Assembly: GCA_963763325.1 (NCBI GenBank)
Contig: CAVXOL010000001.1
Span: 310,001 to 374,000 of the forward strand
Direction: 5' to 3'
Source: JBBECJ01 sp963763325
GTDB lineage: Bacteria > Chloroflexota > Chloroflexia > Thermomicrobiales > CFX8
DNA length: 64,000 bases
Of this stretch, positions 17,270-26,384 are shown piece by piece. A program made the translations under genes and the position numbers. Under the pieces are notes generated by a model that did no database searches, was not told the DNA's origin, and was given only the letters and a program-made list of their open reading frames with translations. Position 1 is the first letter of the stretch. Every line of letters begins with the position of its first letter.

Positions 17270-18670
17270 TCAGGTCGTCGGTGCGATGTTGTTATTGACG
17301 CGGAAGAGATTCGTCGGGTCATACTGCGTCTTGACCTCCACCAGCCGCGCGTAGTTGTCTCCCGACGCAGCCTGTACCCGACCGATGCGCTCGTCCTGGT
17401 CCACGACGGTGAAGTTCAGGTTGCGACCCGTCAGGGCATAGGGCGCCAGTGCGTCATGGGTCTCGCGTGCCCAGGCGATGCACGTCTCCTGTTCCGCCGG
17501 ATCCTCCCAGGCGCCACCGATCACGACCTGGTAGCGCGCATCGCGGTGCCAGAAGGCGGTCTCCGCCTTGTCGTGGCGGCCATAGTCACCACCAAACTGC
17601 TCGAAGACCATATAGCTGATGGGATTCGGCTTGCCCGCGCCACATGCTGCGGCAGCATCGAGCATCGCGTCGGTCAACTCGCTGAACAGCAACGCCTTCC
17701 AATAGTAGTTGCGTCCGTGTGGCACGAGCGGGTTGAACGCCTGCTGCCAGGCGGTGTAGGGCATCGGCGCGATGATGTCGAGGTCAGCCTCACCGAACAC
17801 CCGCACGGTCGCCATCTCGCGCTCAGCTTCCTCGAGGTCACCGGAATGACAGAAGGCCAGGGCGGATGCGTTGGTGCTGGTCGCGGGGTTGATCCAGAGC
17901 GCTGCGTAGACGATCACATCATCCGACGTGGCGCTGGTGACGCTGCGGTACATCTCAAGGACATTGCGTGCCTGTTCCATCGGATAGAAGCGCGCGCCGG
18001 CCAGCACCTGATGGTCAAAGGGATGCAATTGAAAGACGAAGCCGGTGACGACACCGAAGTTGCCCCCACCCCCCTTGAGCGCCCAGAACAGGTCCGGATG
18101 CTCGGTCGCACTGGCCCGCACGTAGGTGCTGTCAGCCAGCACGATGTCATACGCGAGCACGTTGTCGCAGGACGCGCCATACTTGGCATTCAACCAGCCG
18201 ATGCCACCGCCAAGGGTCAGTCCCGCCACGCCAGTCGTCGACACAATGCCGCCGGTGCTGGTGAGCTTGAAGGCTGCCGTCTCGTGGTCGAAGTCACCCC
18301 ACTGGGCGCCACCCTCGACATAGGCGGTCTGGGCCTCAGGATCAACACGGACCGCGCGCATGCTCGACATGTCCAACAGCAAGCCGTCATCGCACAGCGC
18401 ATTGCCGGCCACGTTATGGCCACCGCTCTTGATCGCCAGCAGCAGGTCGTGCTCGCGGGCGAAGGTGACGGCACTGATCACGTCGGCGACGCCGGCTGGT
18501 TGGACGACGAGCCCTGGCCGCTTGTCGATCATGCCGTTCCAGATCGTCCGGGCGGCATCGTAGCCCTCCTCACCAGGCGAGATGAGCGTCCCGCGCAGAC
18601 TCGAGCGGAAGGCATCGACCGCGTCTGCGGCGATGGAATCGGCACGTTGTTTCTGTTGCTGCATGGCCAT
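17270..18670 (-). CDS. FAD-linked oxidoreductase, berberine-bridge type (copy 2)
   Basis: A 466-residue relative of the 7.1-kb enzyme. His of IKSGGHNVAGNA and Cys of GASCDNVLAYDIV are the expected covalent FAD ligands; the C-terminal BBE motif is YDPTNLFRVNNNIAPTT. ATG 18670 was chosen over a TTG further upstream because GAGGAG precedes it. The substrate pocket differs clearly from copy 1 (distinct residues after WYYWKAL), so this is divergence rather than recent duplication. It stands alone, between the histidine kinase and the TIR-STAND gene. Confidence 0.9.
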   Translation of the reverse strand: MAMQQQKQRADSIAADAVDAFRSSLRGTLISPGEEGYDAARTIWNGMIDKRPGLVVQPAGVADVISAVTFAREHDLLLAIKSGGHNVAGNALCDDGLLLDMSSMRAVRVDPEAQTAYVEGGAQWGDFDHETAAFKLTSTGGIVSTTGVAGLTLGGGIGWLNAKYGASCDNVLAYDIVLADSTYVRASATEHPDLFWALKGGGGNFGVVTGFVFQLHPFDHQVLAGARFYPMEQARNVLEMYRSVTSATSDDVIVYAALWINPATSTNASALAFCHSGDLEEAEREMATVRVFGEADLDIIAPMPYTAWQQAFNPLVPHGRNYYWKALLFSELTDAMLDAAAACGAGKPNPISYMVFEQFGGDYGRHDKAETAFWHRDARYQVVIGGAWEDPAEQETCIAWARETHDALAPYALTGRNLNFTVVDQDERIGRVQAASGDNYARLVEVKTQYDPTNLFRVNNNIAPTT

Positions 18671-19360
18671 GGTGGTAGCGCTCCTCAATGCTGGTCAACG
18701 ACGTCGCGTGGTAGCGGTGGGGCAGGGTGTTCCGTCGATTGGTTGGCCTCCCTTCTGCGCAGCCGACAGTCGGTGGCGCAACGCGCTGGTGAGGGCGGTC
18801 GCTGGCGACGCCACTGATGGGATCGATGCGCTCGCGCCTCTTCCGAGGCAACAGGTGACGGGTCAGCCCGGCGCGCCTCGAGTGAGTGTGATGTCTGGGT
18901 CCATTCCACCGTACGCTGATCGAAGCAGAAGTGCAAGATGTCCGGACACCACGCGCTTCCCTATGGGGACGCGTCATCGGACGATTCCACGCTGGTGCGA
19001 AACCGACATCGACACGACACCCCCATGTCTGAGACCGTCTGACAACGCGCGGGACTCGTCGGGAGTCGAGCAGGCGGCCCACGTCAGCGCAGCAGCGACG
19101 ATGGCGTCGCCGATCGCCCATTGCCTGTACAACTCGGTGATCGGGCCGCTCAGGTCCAACCACGAGGTCGAAACCGGCGCATAGCACCGTGAATCACGGC
19201 GGTGCTGCGTTGATGTGGTGGCGTCGGCAGGTCAGAAGCCCGCGCAGTGGCGGTTATCACCAGTTCCAACGATTCTGAGACACTCGCTCAGGCCTGCCGT
19301 GCTGTCGCCCTGCTATCCTAGTTCCTGTTCACACCAGTGCAGGTTCGAGAGCAGGGTCGA
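18671..19360. other. intergenic space between divergent genes
   Basis: About 690 bp between the BBE gene and the TIR-STAND gene. No convincing gene. It holds GTCTGAGAC near 19027 and TTCTGAGACAC near 19274, two more members of the TGAGAC boxes, plus a TATCCT hexamer near 19314 that could serve as a -10 for the TIR gene. Confidence 0.4.
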
Positions 19361-22300
19361 GTGACGAGTCGCCAGCCACAGGTCTTCATCTCCTACCAGC
19401 GCATCGACGGTGATTTTGCGCGGCAGGTGCGCGAGCAGCTGATGTCACACGGTGTGCGCACCTGGATGGACCAGTACGACATTCCAGCCGGCGCCTATTG
19501 GCCGGACGAGATCGATGCGGGATTGGCCGCGAGTGACACTGTGGTTGGCATTGTGTCGCCCGATGCTGTCTCCAGCCGCAACGTCAAGAACGAGTGGGAC
19601 TGGGCGCTAGAGCATAACAAACCCCTCGTCCTGCTGATGAGGCGCCCGACTGATGTCCCGCACCGCTATGTCTCGATCAACTTCCTTGACGCCACCGATC
19701 CTGATCCCGCGGCGGTGCTGCGTGGACTCTTGCAGATGCTCGGCGTGCCGGCTGTCACTCAGGAGCCAGCGGCAGCGACGCAGGTAACCGTCGCGACGCC
19801 CCGACACAGCCCACTGACGCGTGGCGCTCGGCGGCGTGTGAAGCCACTTGTCCTCGGTCGCGAACGGGAGCAGGTGCTGCTCACTCGCCAGCTAGAGGAG
19901 GCTGTCGGCGGACACGGTGACCTGCTTGTGATCAGCGGCGAGGCCGGGATCGGCAAGACCACCCTGACCCGCTGGCTCCTCGCGGAGGCGGCGGAACGTG
20001 GCGCAGTTGTCCTCAGCGGTGGTTGCTACGATTTGACAACGACTCCGCCCTACGGTCCGTGGATCGAGCTGTTGCGCGATTGGTCAGCGGATGACCGCCT
20101 GCCGCAGCTGTCGGAGACACTCCGACCGGGCAGCTCGCTGACCGGCGTTGGTAGCCAGCACGCACTCTTCGAGAGCGTCGCGGACATGCTCGCCGCCGGC
20201 AGCGCGGCACACGCGCTGGTACTGCTGCTGGAAGATCTGCACTGGACCGATCAAGCGTCGCTCGATCTGCTGCGCCACGTCGCACGACTCGTTGGCGATT
20301 GGCGCATCCTGTTGGTCGTCACCTACCGCGACGACGATCTCACTCGCCGTCATCCGCTGCTGCAGGCACTGCCAGTACTCGTTCGTGAGTCCGATGCAAT
20401 ACGTATGACCCTAGCGCGGCTCGATCAGGCTGCCATTAGCGCGTTGATCGACGTGCGCTATCCACTGATGCATCGAGATCGCGAACGACTGGTGGCGCAC
20501 GTCGCTCGGCATCTCAAATGGTAATCCCTTCTTCGTGGGAGAAGTGCTGCGTGCGTTAGAAGAGACTGGCACGCTGGTACAAACCGGGAATACATGGAAC
20601 GTGGCTGAGTTGGAGCGTGCCCAGGTACCGGACCTGGTGCGCCAGGTGATTGAAGGGCGGCTCGACCGTATCGGCAGCGAGGCTCGGCGACTGCTGGAGG
20701 TGGCGGCCGTCATCGGCCATGAGGTCGAGCTGGAGCTGTGGGTTGCGGTCAGCGGCGCTGACGAGGAGGCATTGGCCGGCGTGCTGGAGCAGGCGCTTGA
20801 AGCGCGTGTGGTTGAAGAGGTGCCTGGTCAGTCACGAATGCGCTTCACGCACGCACTGGTGCGCGAGACGCTGTATGAGGGTCTGGTGTCGCTGCGCCGC
20901 CGTGCCTGGCACCGCACGACCGGCGAGATCCTTGCTGCGGACGCGCGCTCGGACCCGGATCGCATTGCCTACCATTATCAGCAGGCCGGTGACCCGCGTG
21001 CGTTCGACTGGCTGCTGCATGCCGGCGAGCGCGCGCAACGCACCTTCGCCCTGACCACCGCGATCGAGCGCTTCGAGTCGGCACTCATCCTGACCGAGCA
21101 CGATGCATCGCGGTTGCGTGATCGCGCGTGGCTGCTCTATCGGGTGGGCCGGCTGCTGCGCGCGATCGACCCACGACGCGGACTGCGCTACCTGGACGAA
21201 GCGCAGCTGCATGCCGACGATGCGGAGATGCCGTACTGCAGGCATTTCTTCCATTCGACACGCTACAGAACCAGGCCAATATCGGGGAGTACCAGGCGGT
21301 TGCAACGATGCCGGCCGCACTCGAGGTACTCGCCGCCCTGCCCATCGCTGAGCTGCTACGTGACCCAGCTGTACTGCCGTGGCTCGCAGATGCCCTGCCG
21401 GGTCGCGTGTCCGATCTCGCGGTTGGGCTGGAGCACCTGGCCTCTGCTGCTGACCTGCGTCTCGGCAACTATCTGGTCCATGCGGCATTTGCAGGATATT
21501 TCGATCAGGTGCTGGAGCATGGCATCCCGTTTGTCCAGCGCCTGCAGACTGATACCCGCTCCCTCTTGGTGAAGGCGTCGCTGTCCGACGCCTGTGGAGC
21601 GCTCGGGGTCGCCCTGGCACAGCGTTGCAACCACGAAGAAGCGGCCATCCAGTACCGGCACGATGGCCACTACAGTGCCGAGGTCGGCAATTTCTATCAG
21701 CTCGCGTATGCCGTCGCATGGGAACTCAACACGGTGGTGTTGCCCTTCGACACGCTCAACCTCACGCGCCGTGACACCATCGCCACCGAGATCGACAGCA
21801 TCCTGCGTCAGACGTGGGCAGACAACTATCGACCACTGATGCTCTCAGGCATATTCGTGCTTGAGCTCCGGCTGCCAGAGTTGACGGGAGTCGTCGAACA
21901 ACTGCGATCCAGCTTGGGGCTCGCAAGATACGCGTGCGACATCGTGACGATGCTCTCAACAATCGGAGAGACAGCACTTCTGGAGCGACTGATGGATCTG
22001 TACCTTCCTGCTGGAACTGAGTCGCCACCAGGGAGGACGTTCTACCTGATGGCGATTGCCCTGCAGATTGCCCAGATGCAGGCGGCACTCGACCGCGACG
22101 ACCTGCCCACGATGTCCGTCTGGCTGGATGCGCACGATCGCTGGCTCGACTGGGCAGGTGATCTGGCGAGCCGCTCCGGCGCCGCACGCATGCGCGCCGA
22201 GTACCAGCGTGCCGTCGGTGATGTGGAGCAGGCACACCACCTCGCTCAGGCAGCCCTCCAACTCGCTGCTGACCCGCGCCAGCCAGTAGAGGAGTTGGCA

Positions 22301-22570
22301 ACGACACGGCTCCTCGGCGAACTCGATACTACTGCCGGCGACTATGCCAGTGCGGCAGACCGGCTAGAGCACGCGATGATGCTGGCAGTTGCCTGCCGCG
22401 CGCCGTTCGAAACCGCTCTCACCCAGCTTGCTCAGGCCGAGCTGGCGTTCGCTACCGGACAACAGGATGATGCGCGATCGTTGCTTGCCGCTGCGCGTAC
22501 GATGTGTGAGCCAGTCGGTGCGAAATCGGCACTCGAACGTATTGCGCGCCTGGACCTGCAGCTCGCGTAA
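19361..22570 (+). pseudogene. TIR-STAND ATPase with TPR tail, two frameshifts
   Basis: One gene in three frames. The N-terminal TIR domain (residues 7 to about 130) has FISYQRIDGDFARQ, WMDQYDIPAG and a Glu at residue 78 in KNEWDWAL, the position of the NADase glutamate. An AAA_16 STAND core follows: Walker A SGEAGIGKTTL and Walker B VLLLEDLHWTD. After a break near 20510 it continues GNPFFVGEVLRALEE with winged-helix and TPR regions. A second break near 21230 leads into a long TPR-like region ending at 22570. There is no LuxR helix, so TIR is the only effector. GTG 19361 is preferred over GTG 19337 by position relative to the TIR fold. It could be a signalling or immune-type NADase sensor; the frameshifts may be sequencing errors. 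Confidence 0.8.
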
Positions 22571-22585
22571 TCAATAGCTTCCGCG

Positions 22586-22849
22586 TTGAGGATCTGGCGT
22601 AAGCTCGGGATGAGCGTCTCAAGCTCCCACCATCACTTCGAGGCCGTCAGCGCGCTTAGCCCACTGCAGCTCCCGAAGCAACTCCAGATGCAGGAGGAGC
22701 GCCGGCTCATGCTCGGAGAACAACTCGACGCGGCAAGCGCCGTCTACCGTGTCAGCTATGATGATCCCTCCTACGGATTCTTTGGTGCCCCGCCAATGCG
22801 CGATATCGCGCGGCTGCGGGAAACGGCGCGCATCAGTGCCGGCCTCTGA
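22586..22849 (+). pseudogene. fragment of an AraC-family regulator (C-terminal HTH)
   Basis: About 87 codons match the C-terminal DNA-binding region of AraC regulators with an AraC_N domain: LGMSVSSSHHHFEAV, LSPLQLPKQLQMQEERRL, MLGEQLDAASAVYRVSYDD and the terminal GAPPMRDIARLRE. The N-terminal sensor half is missing, and the second helix-turn-helix lacks the residues normally between YDDPSY and FGAPP. Both point to a decayed remnant rather than a working gene. It starts 15 bp after the TIR-STAND stop. Confidence 0.7.
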
Positions 22850-23228
22850 ACGGACCAGTCGATGTGCCAACTGGTTAACGAACGCCGGTGCGTGTCTCAA
22901 GAACGAATGTTGACGACTCACGCCTAATAAGAGCGGTTAGCCGCAACGACCGGTTGGTGGTCGTGGGTGCGACGTGCCTGCATCATCCATGCTAACGGCG
23001 ACGAGCCCGCCCGTCTCAAAACTCAATCGTCCGGTCATGTATTGAAACACCGCGAGCAAAGTTTTTCGCATCTGCTTGCGGAACTCTGACTCGATCATCG
23101 AATCGTAGGCCGGTGTCGCAAATTCCGACGTTTATGCGACAGCTGAACTGCCGTTCCCTTTACAGTCGGAGCGTTCGGTGTGCTCCGTCGATGTGATCCT
23201 GGCGATCGGCCTGCCTTCTGCGTGAGCG
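22850..23228. other. intergenic space with TGAGAC-type boxes
   Basis: About 380 bp without a gene. It contains TGTCTCAAG near 22894, GTCTCAAAAC near 23013 and the palindrome listed at 23115-23140. Confidence 0.4.
23115..23140. promoter_or_regulatory. 26-bp imperfect palindrome around CCGACGTTT
   Basis: The arms are GTCGCA (23115-23120) and TGCGAC (23135-23140) with AATTCCGACGTTTA between. This is the best-formed member of a motif also present at about 5923, 12430 and 32203, each with CSGACGTTT followed by a G[AC]GAC-type end. It could be an operator or the tip of a repeat element. Confidence 0.4.
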
Positions 23229-24020
23229 TCAGTGTCGCTTGAGAAAATCGCTGACGACCTGCACGAAGCTGGCTGGGTCGAACATGGGACGCATGTGGGT
23301 TGCGCCAGGCAGAACTGCCAGCTCGGCATTCGGCAACCAGCGAAACAGGTCAATTGCAGCATCCAGCGCAATCAGTTCGTCGCGGTCAGCATGCACAACC
23401 AGCACGGGCGTCTCGATCGATTGCACCTGCTCAGCGGTCAGGCCGGAATAGGTCAGCAGCATCGTGGCTTCCATCTGCACGATAGCCCGCATCTGCTCGA
23501 CACCATGCGGATGCATATGCTGCATCATCGGAAGCACGGTCTGCGCGTGCTCGCGGGCGAACGCATCCGCGTCGACGTGGCCGCCAGCATCCACCCGGAA
23601 CCAGGCGCGGACGTTGGCCCGCTGGCTCTCGAAGTCCGCGAAGGCTGCGCCGACGATGAGTGCCCGCGCACAACCTGGATTCCGTAGGCCGAATTCCAAC
23701 GCCACGTGACCACCATCGCTCCAGCCACCAACGACTGGCCGCACGAGTCCCAGCGCGTCGATGAGTGCGGCGGTGTCCTCCGTCATCAGTTCGTAGCTGA
23801 GCTCGCCACTCGGATTGGTCGAGCGTCCGTGCCCACGCGAATCAAACGTCACGACGAGGAACTGCTGAGCTAAGCCCGCGACCACGCCTCGATAGGTGGC
23901 GCTGGACGTAAGTCCTGGATGCACCAGCACGAGTGGCTCACCCTGTCCGTGTTCCTCAACGTAGAAGCTGGCGCCGTTCGCGTCGACGTGTCGTCCGGTT
24001 GCGCTGGTGATTGCTGTCAT
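23229..24020 (-). CDS. alpha/beta-fold hydrolase
   Basis: A 263-residue alpha/beta hydrolase. Oxyanion region LVLVHPGLTSSATYRG, nucleophile elbow GGWSDGGH (Ser), acid within VLVVHADRDELI, catalytic His in LPGATHMRP. Start ATG 24020 has AAGGAG at a good distance. Family members hydrolyse esters or lactones or act as haloperoxidase-like enzymes; the substrate is not predictable. It is transcribed in the same direction as the flavoprotein at 24.2-25.4 kb, 137 bp away, so co-transcription is possible. Confidence 0.88.
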   Translation of the reverse strand: MTAITSATGRHVDANGASFYVEEHGQGEPLVLVHPGLTSSATYRGVVAGLAQQFLVVTFDSRGHGRSTNPSGELSYELMTEDTAALIDALGLVRPVVGGWSDGGHVALEFGLRNPGCARALIVGAAFADFESQRANVRAWFRVDAGGHVDADAFAREHAQTVLPMMQHMHPHGVEQMRAIVQMEATMLLTYSGLTAEQVQSIETPVLVVHADRDELIALDAAIDLFRWLPNAELAVLPGATHMRPMFDPASFVQVVSDFLKRH

Positions 24021-24157
24021 GGTGGGTGACTCCTTGTAGGGGTCGCTGCAAGCAACGATTGCCAGTGTGCTGTGTGCGGGCACCGAGATCTCCCGGACGC
24101 GGGAGGAAGCTCAATCTACCGCTAGGTCACTCGCCGCCAGCGGCAGCGGTCGCAGGG

Positions 24158-25375
24158 TCATGAGGTCGCTGGAGCGGTCGGCGTACCGCCGATGATGCGG
24201 CCGAGGTTGTCGGGTGCGAAGAACTCCGGGATCGGCACGGTTCCGGCAATGGCACCGAAGAGACGATTGGTCTGCTCCTGGTTGTGACGCAGTGCACCGA
24301 AGAGCACTTGCTGCTCCTCGGACGGCGGCGCGAGCGCGGCGAATTGGCCCGTTAGCTCGTAGGTTGGCATCGTTGCCGTGTTGCGCTGCTGCTCATAGTC
24401 GGTCATAGCAGCTTCAAGCGGTCGTCGGCCAGTGAAGCCGTCGTCGATCGCCGCAGCCAGCAACTCCGCGTCGCGGAAGGCGTCGCTCATCCCTTGGGCG
24501 GTAATGGGGTCCTTGTGGTATCCGGCATCTCCTACCAATGCCCAACCCGGACCGGCCGGTGTGCGATAGAAGCTCGCCAGATCGCCGGTGCCCCGGAAGC
24601 GTTCGGTGCGGGTGCCTGCCCGTACCCGTGCGTGTAAATCCGGGGCGAGTTCCAGCGCCTGCATGAAGTGGCTCTCGATATCAGTGCGGACCTGATGGAA
24701 CATTGCTGCTGGCCAGTAGATGATGATCATCGTCTGCGCGTCATTGGTCGGACCGGCGATAATCATCTGGCCGGGCCGCGGGTGCAATTCGGCGCCAGCG
24801 AGCGGCACGTCACGCCAGTAGGCGTAGTAGGCACAGGTGGCCGACGGCCGGTCGTGGTACGTTACGGCACCGACCTGCCGGGCGACGGTGGAGTGCATGC
24901 CGTCCGCTCCGATGACGATGCGTGCCCGCTCCTCCACCGGCGTGCCACCGCGGGCACGCCCGCGAATGCCAATGACCCCTTCGTTGTCGCGCAGCAGCTC
25001 GGTGACGGTGACATGCTCGCGCAACTCCGCGCCGGCGGCAACAGCCGCGTCCACCAGGATCTTGTCGAGGATGGTGCGCCGGGGGGCGTAGGCATCAGCC
25101 ACACCATCGATGGCGGGTGGCATGCCGGTGAGGGCGAACGGGCCGAGGTCAAGCGTCTGCTCGCGCGCCGGCGGGCAGCCGGAGGCGATGACCTGCTCGA
25201 GCAGTCCCCAGCGCTTGAGGCACGCCACACCCGGCTGATGCAGGTAGTGCACCGAGAGCGTATCGCTAGGAAAGCTGGTCTTGTCCAACAGCAGCACGCG
25301 GTAGCCCTGTCGGGCAAGCAGCATGGCTGTCGGTGAGCCGGCGCAGCGTGCGCCGACCACGATGGCGTCGTACAT
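24158..25375 (-). CDS. FAD-dependent monooxygenase/oxidoreductase (TetX/GGR-like)
   Basis: A 405-residue class A flavoprotein. The FAD dinucleotide motif VVGARCAGSPTAMLL is at the very N-terminus, and the second FAD motif GDAGYHKDPITAQGMSDAF near residue 280 is of the type found in PHBH-like hydroxylases and halogenases. It probably hydroxylates or oxidises an aromatic or polyketide-like compound using NAD(P)H and O2. Its ATG overlaps the stop of the upstream 86-residue gene as TAATG, so the two are translationally coupled. The full-length frame shows no damage. Confidence 0.88.
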   Translation of the reverse strand: MYDAIVVGARCAGSPTAMLLARQGYRVLLLDKTSFPSDTLSVHYLHQPGVACLKRWGLLEQVIASGCPPAREQTLDLGPFALTGMPPAIDGVADAYAPRRTILDKILVDAAVAAGAELREHVTVTELLRDNEGVIGIRGRARGGTPVEERARIVIGADGMHSTVARQVGAVTYHDRPSATCAYYAYWRDVPLAGAELHPRPGQMIIAGPTNDAQTMIIIYWPAAMFHQVRTDIESHFMQALELAPDLHARVRAGTRTERFRGTGDLASFYRTPAGPGWALVGDAGYHKDPITAQGMSDAFRDAELLAAAIDDGFTGRRPLEAAMTDYEQQRNTATMPTYELTGQFAALAPPSEEQQVLFGALRHNQEQTNRLFGAIAGTVPIPEFFAPDNLGRIIGGTPTAPATS

Positions 25376-25635
25376 TACAGGGTCCTCTCAGTTACGTCCT
25401 GGTCCGCTCGTCTGGCGGCCAGCTCCTCGGCCTCGGCGATCTGCGACTCTATGAAGTCGCTGACATCCGACCACGCTCGAAAACTGCGCGTCGCCCCGCT
25501 CGTGACGTCGCGCACGTTGGCGCGATATTCCACCGCGTCCGACGCATCCGATCGCTCGGCCTTCCAGACGCGAACAAGGAAGGCATGGGAACGCGGGCTG
25601 CGGGGCTCGTCACGAGCTGGTCGATTGGTGTTCAC
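25375..25635 (-). CDS. small conserved hypothetical protein coupled to the flavoprotein
   Basis: An 86-residue protein from GTG 25635 (GAGGT site), pattern AFLVRVWKAER ... YRANVRDVTSGATRSFRAWSDVSDFIESQI. This resembles a family of small proteins of the type 'FLVRVW...G.V..V.SGE...F', often beside regulators; the function is unknown to me. Its stop overlaps the next start (TAATG). A decayed copy of its 5' end lies about 630 bp away (26209-26312). Confidence 0.65.
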   Translation of the reverse strand: MNTNRPARDEPRSPRSHAFLVRVWKAERSDASDAVEYRANVRDVTSGATRSFRAWSDVSDFIESQIAEAEELAARRADQDVTERTL

Positions 25636-25679
25636 GTGACCTCACAGACGCTCGATCGATTACCTGCCTCAGCATGACG
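25574..25679. repeat. direct repeat, copy A (5' end of the 86-aa gene and its leader)
   Basis: About 105 bp that recur, clearly diverged, at 26209-26312. Shared blocks include ACAAGGAAGGCATGGGAAC, AGCTGGTCGATT and GACCTCAC.GACGCTCG. It covers the first codons of the small gene plus its upstream region, so this is the intact copy. Confidence 0.6.
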
Positions 25680-25826
25680 CGGCGGCGTTCCGCGAGCGTT
25701 CCGCTTGTGAGTGGTTGGATTGCCCGGGCGGGAACGACGCTGGAACGCCTGCGAAACGGCGTGATCAGTACGATGCCTCTAGCGGTGGATTGGCAACGCG
25801 AGCACATTAGCAGGAGGAGGTCGTGC

Positions 25827-26126
25827 ATGGCGGCGTACATTTTGGGGATCGTTGACGAGGTTCATGATCCCGCGCTGTTGAACGAGTACATCGGCCAGGT
25901 CGGCCCGGCGATCACCGCGCATGGCGGGCGCTACATCTTCGTCAGCAACGACATCAAGGCCATCGAAGGTGACCGCGCTCCGGCAGTGCTTGGCGCCGTT
26001 GCGTTCGCTGACATGGAGCAGCTCCAGACCTTCTGGGAGTCTCCGGCCAACACCGCTGCGAAAGCGCTGCGTCAGCGCGCGACGCGCGGGGGTGTCCTCT
26101 TCGTCAATGCGCCAGACATGCCCTAA
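25827..26126 (+). CDS. DUF1330 family protein
   Basis: A 99-residue dimeric alpha/beta-barrel (ferredoxin-like) protein: MAAYILGIVDEVHD, GRYIFVSNDIKAIEGD, then FADMEQLQTFWESP. The order 'GGRY...EG...P...F.....FW.SP' is the DUF1330 pattern. Start has a strong AGGAGGAGG site. It lies between the two copies of the 105-bp repeat, divergent from the flavoprotein pair. The role is unknown; relatives often sit beside oxidoreductase genes. Confidence 0.82.
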   Translation: MAAYILGIVDEVHDPALLNEYIGQVGPAITAHGGRYIFVSNDIKAIEGDRAPAVLGAVAFADMEQLQTFWESPANTAAKALRQRATRGGVLFVNAPDMP

Positions 26127-26208
26127 TGCCCGAGCCCGGTTTTATTCACGAACGCCCCGGCGCGGTGCGTCCCGCGATGCCCGAGTGGGGCCGCTGCGTT
26201 CGTTACGG

Positions 26209-26312
26209 ACAAGGAAGGCATGGGAACGAACCTACTGCGCTCGTCACTAGCTGGTCGATTAGTACTCACCAGACCTCACGGACGCTCGCTCAACAACTGC
26301 CCTCAACATGAC
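26209..26312. repeat. direct repeat, copy B (decayed start of the 86-aa gene)
   Basis: Mirrors 25574-25679. On the minus strand it still reads VSTNRPASDERS next to the intact copy's MNTNRPARDEPRS, but the rest of the gene is absent. The DUF1330 gene is therefore bracketed by a full and a broken copy, evidence of a local duplication followed by decay. Confidence 0.55.
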
Positions 26313-26384
26313 GATCCAGCGTTCCGCTGGTGCATGGTGCGGTTATCAGGGCAGGAACGGCTGATGTCGCCAGGCGTGGTGACC

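Noticed and set aside
16685..18817. 710-residue open frame on the plus strand
   Set aside because: It runs antisense to the histidine kinase and the BBE enzyme, both of which have clear motifs; it has no recognisable domain.
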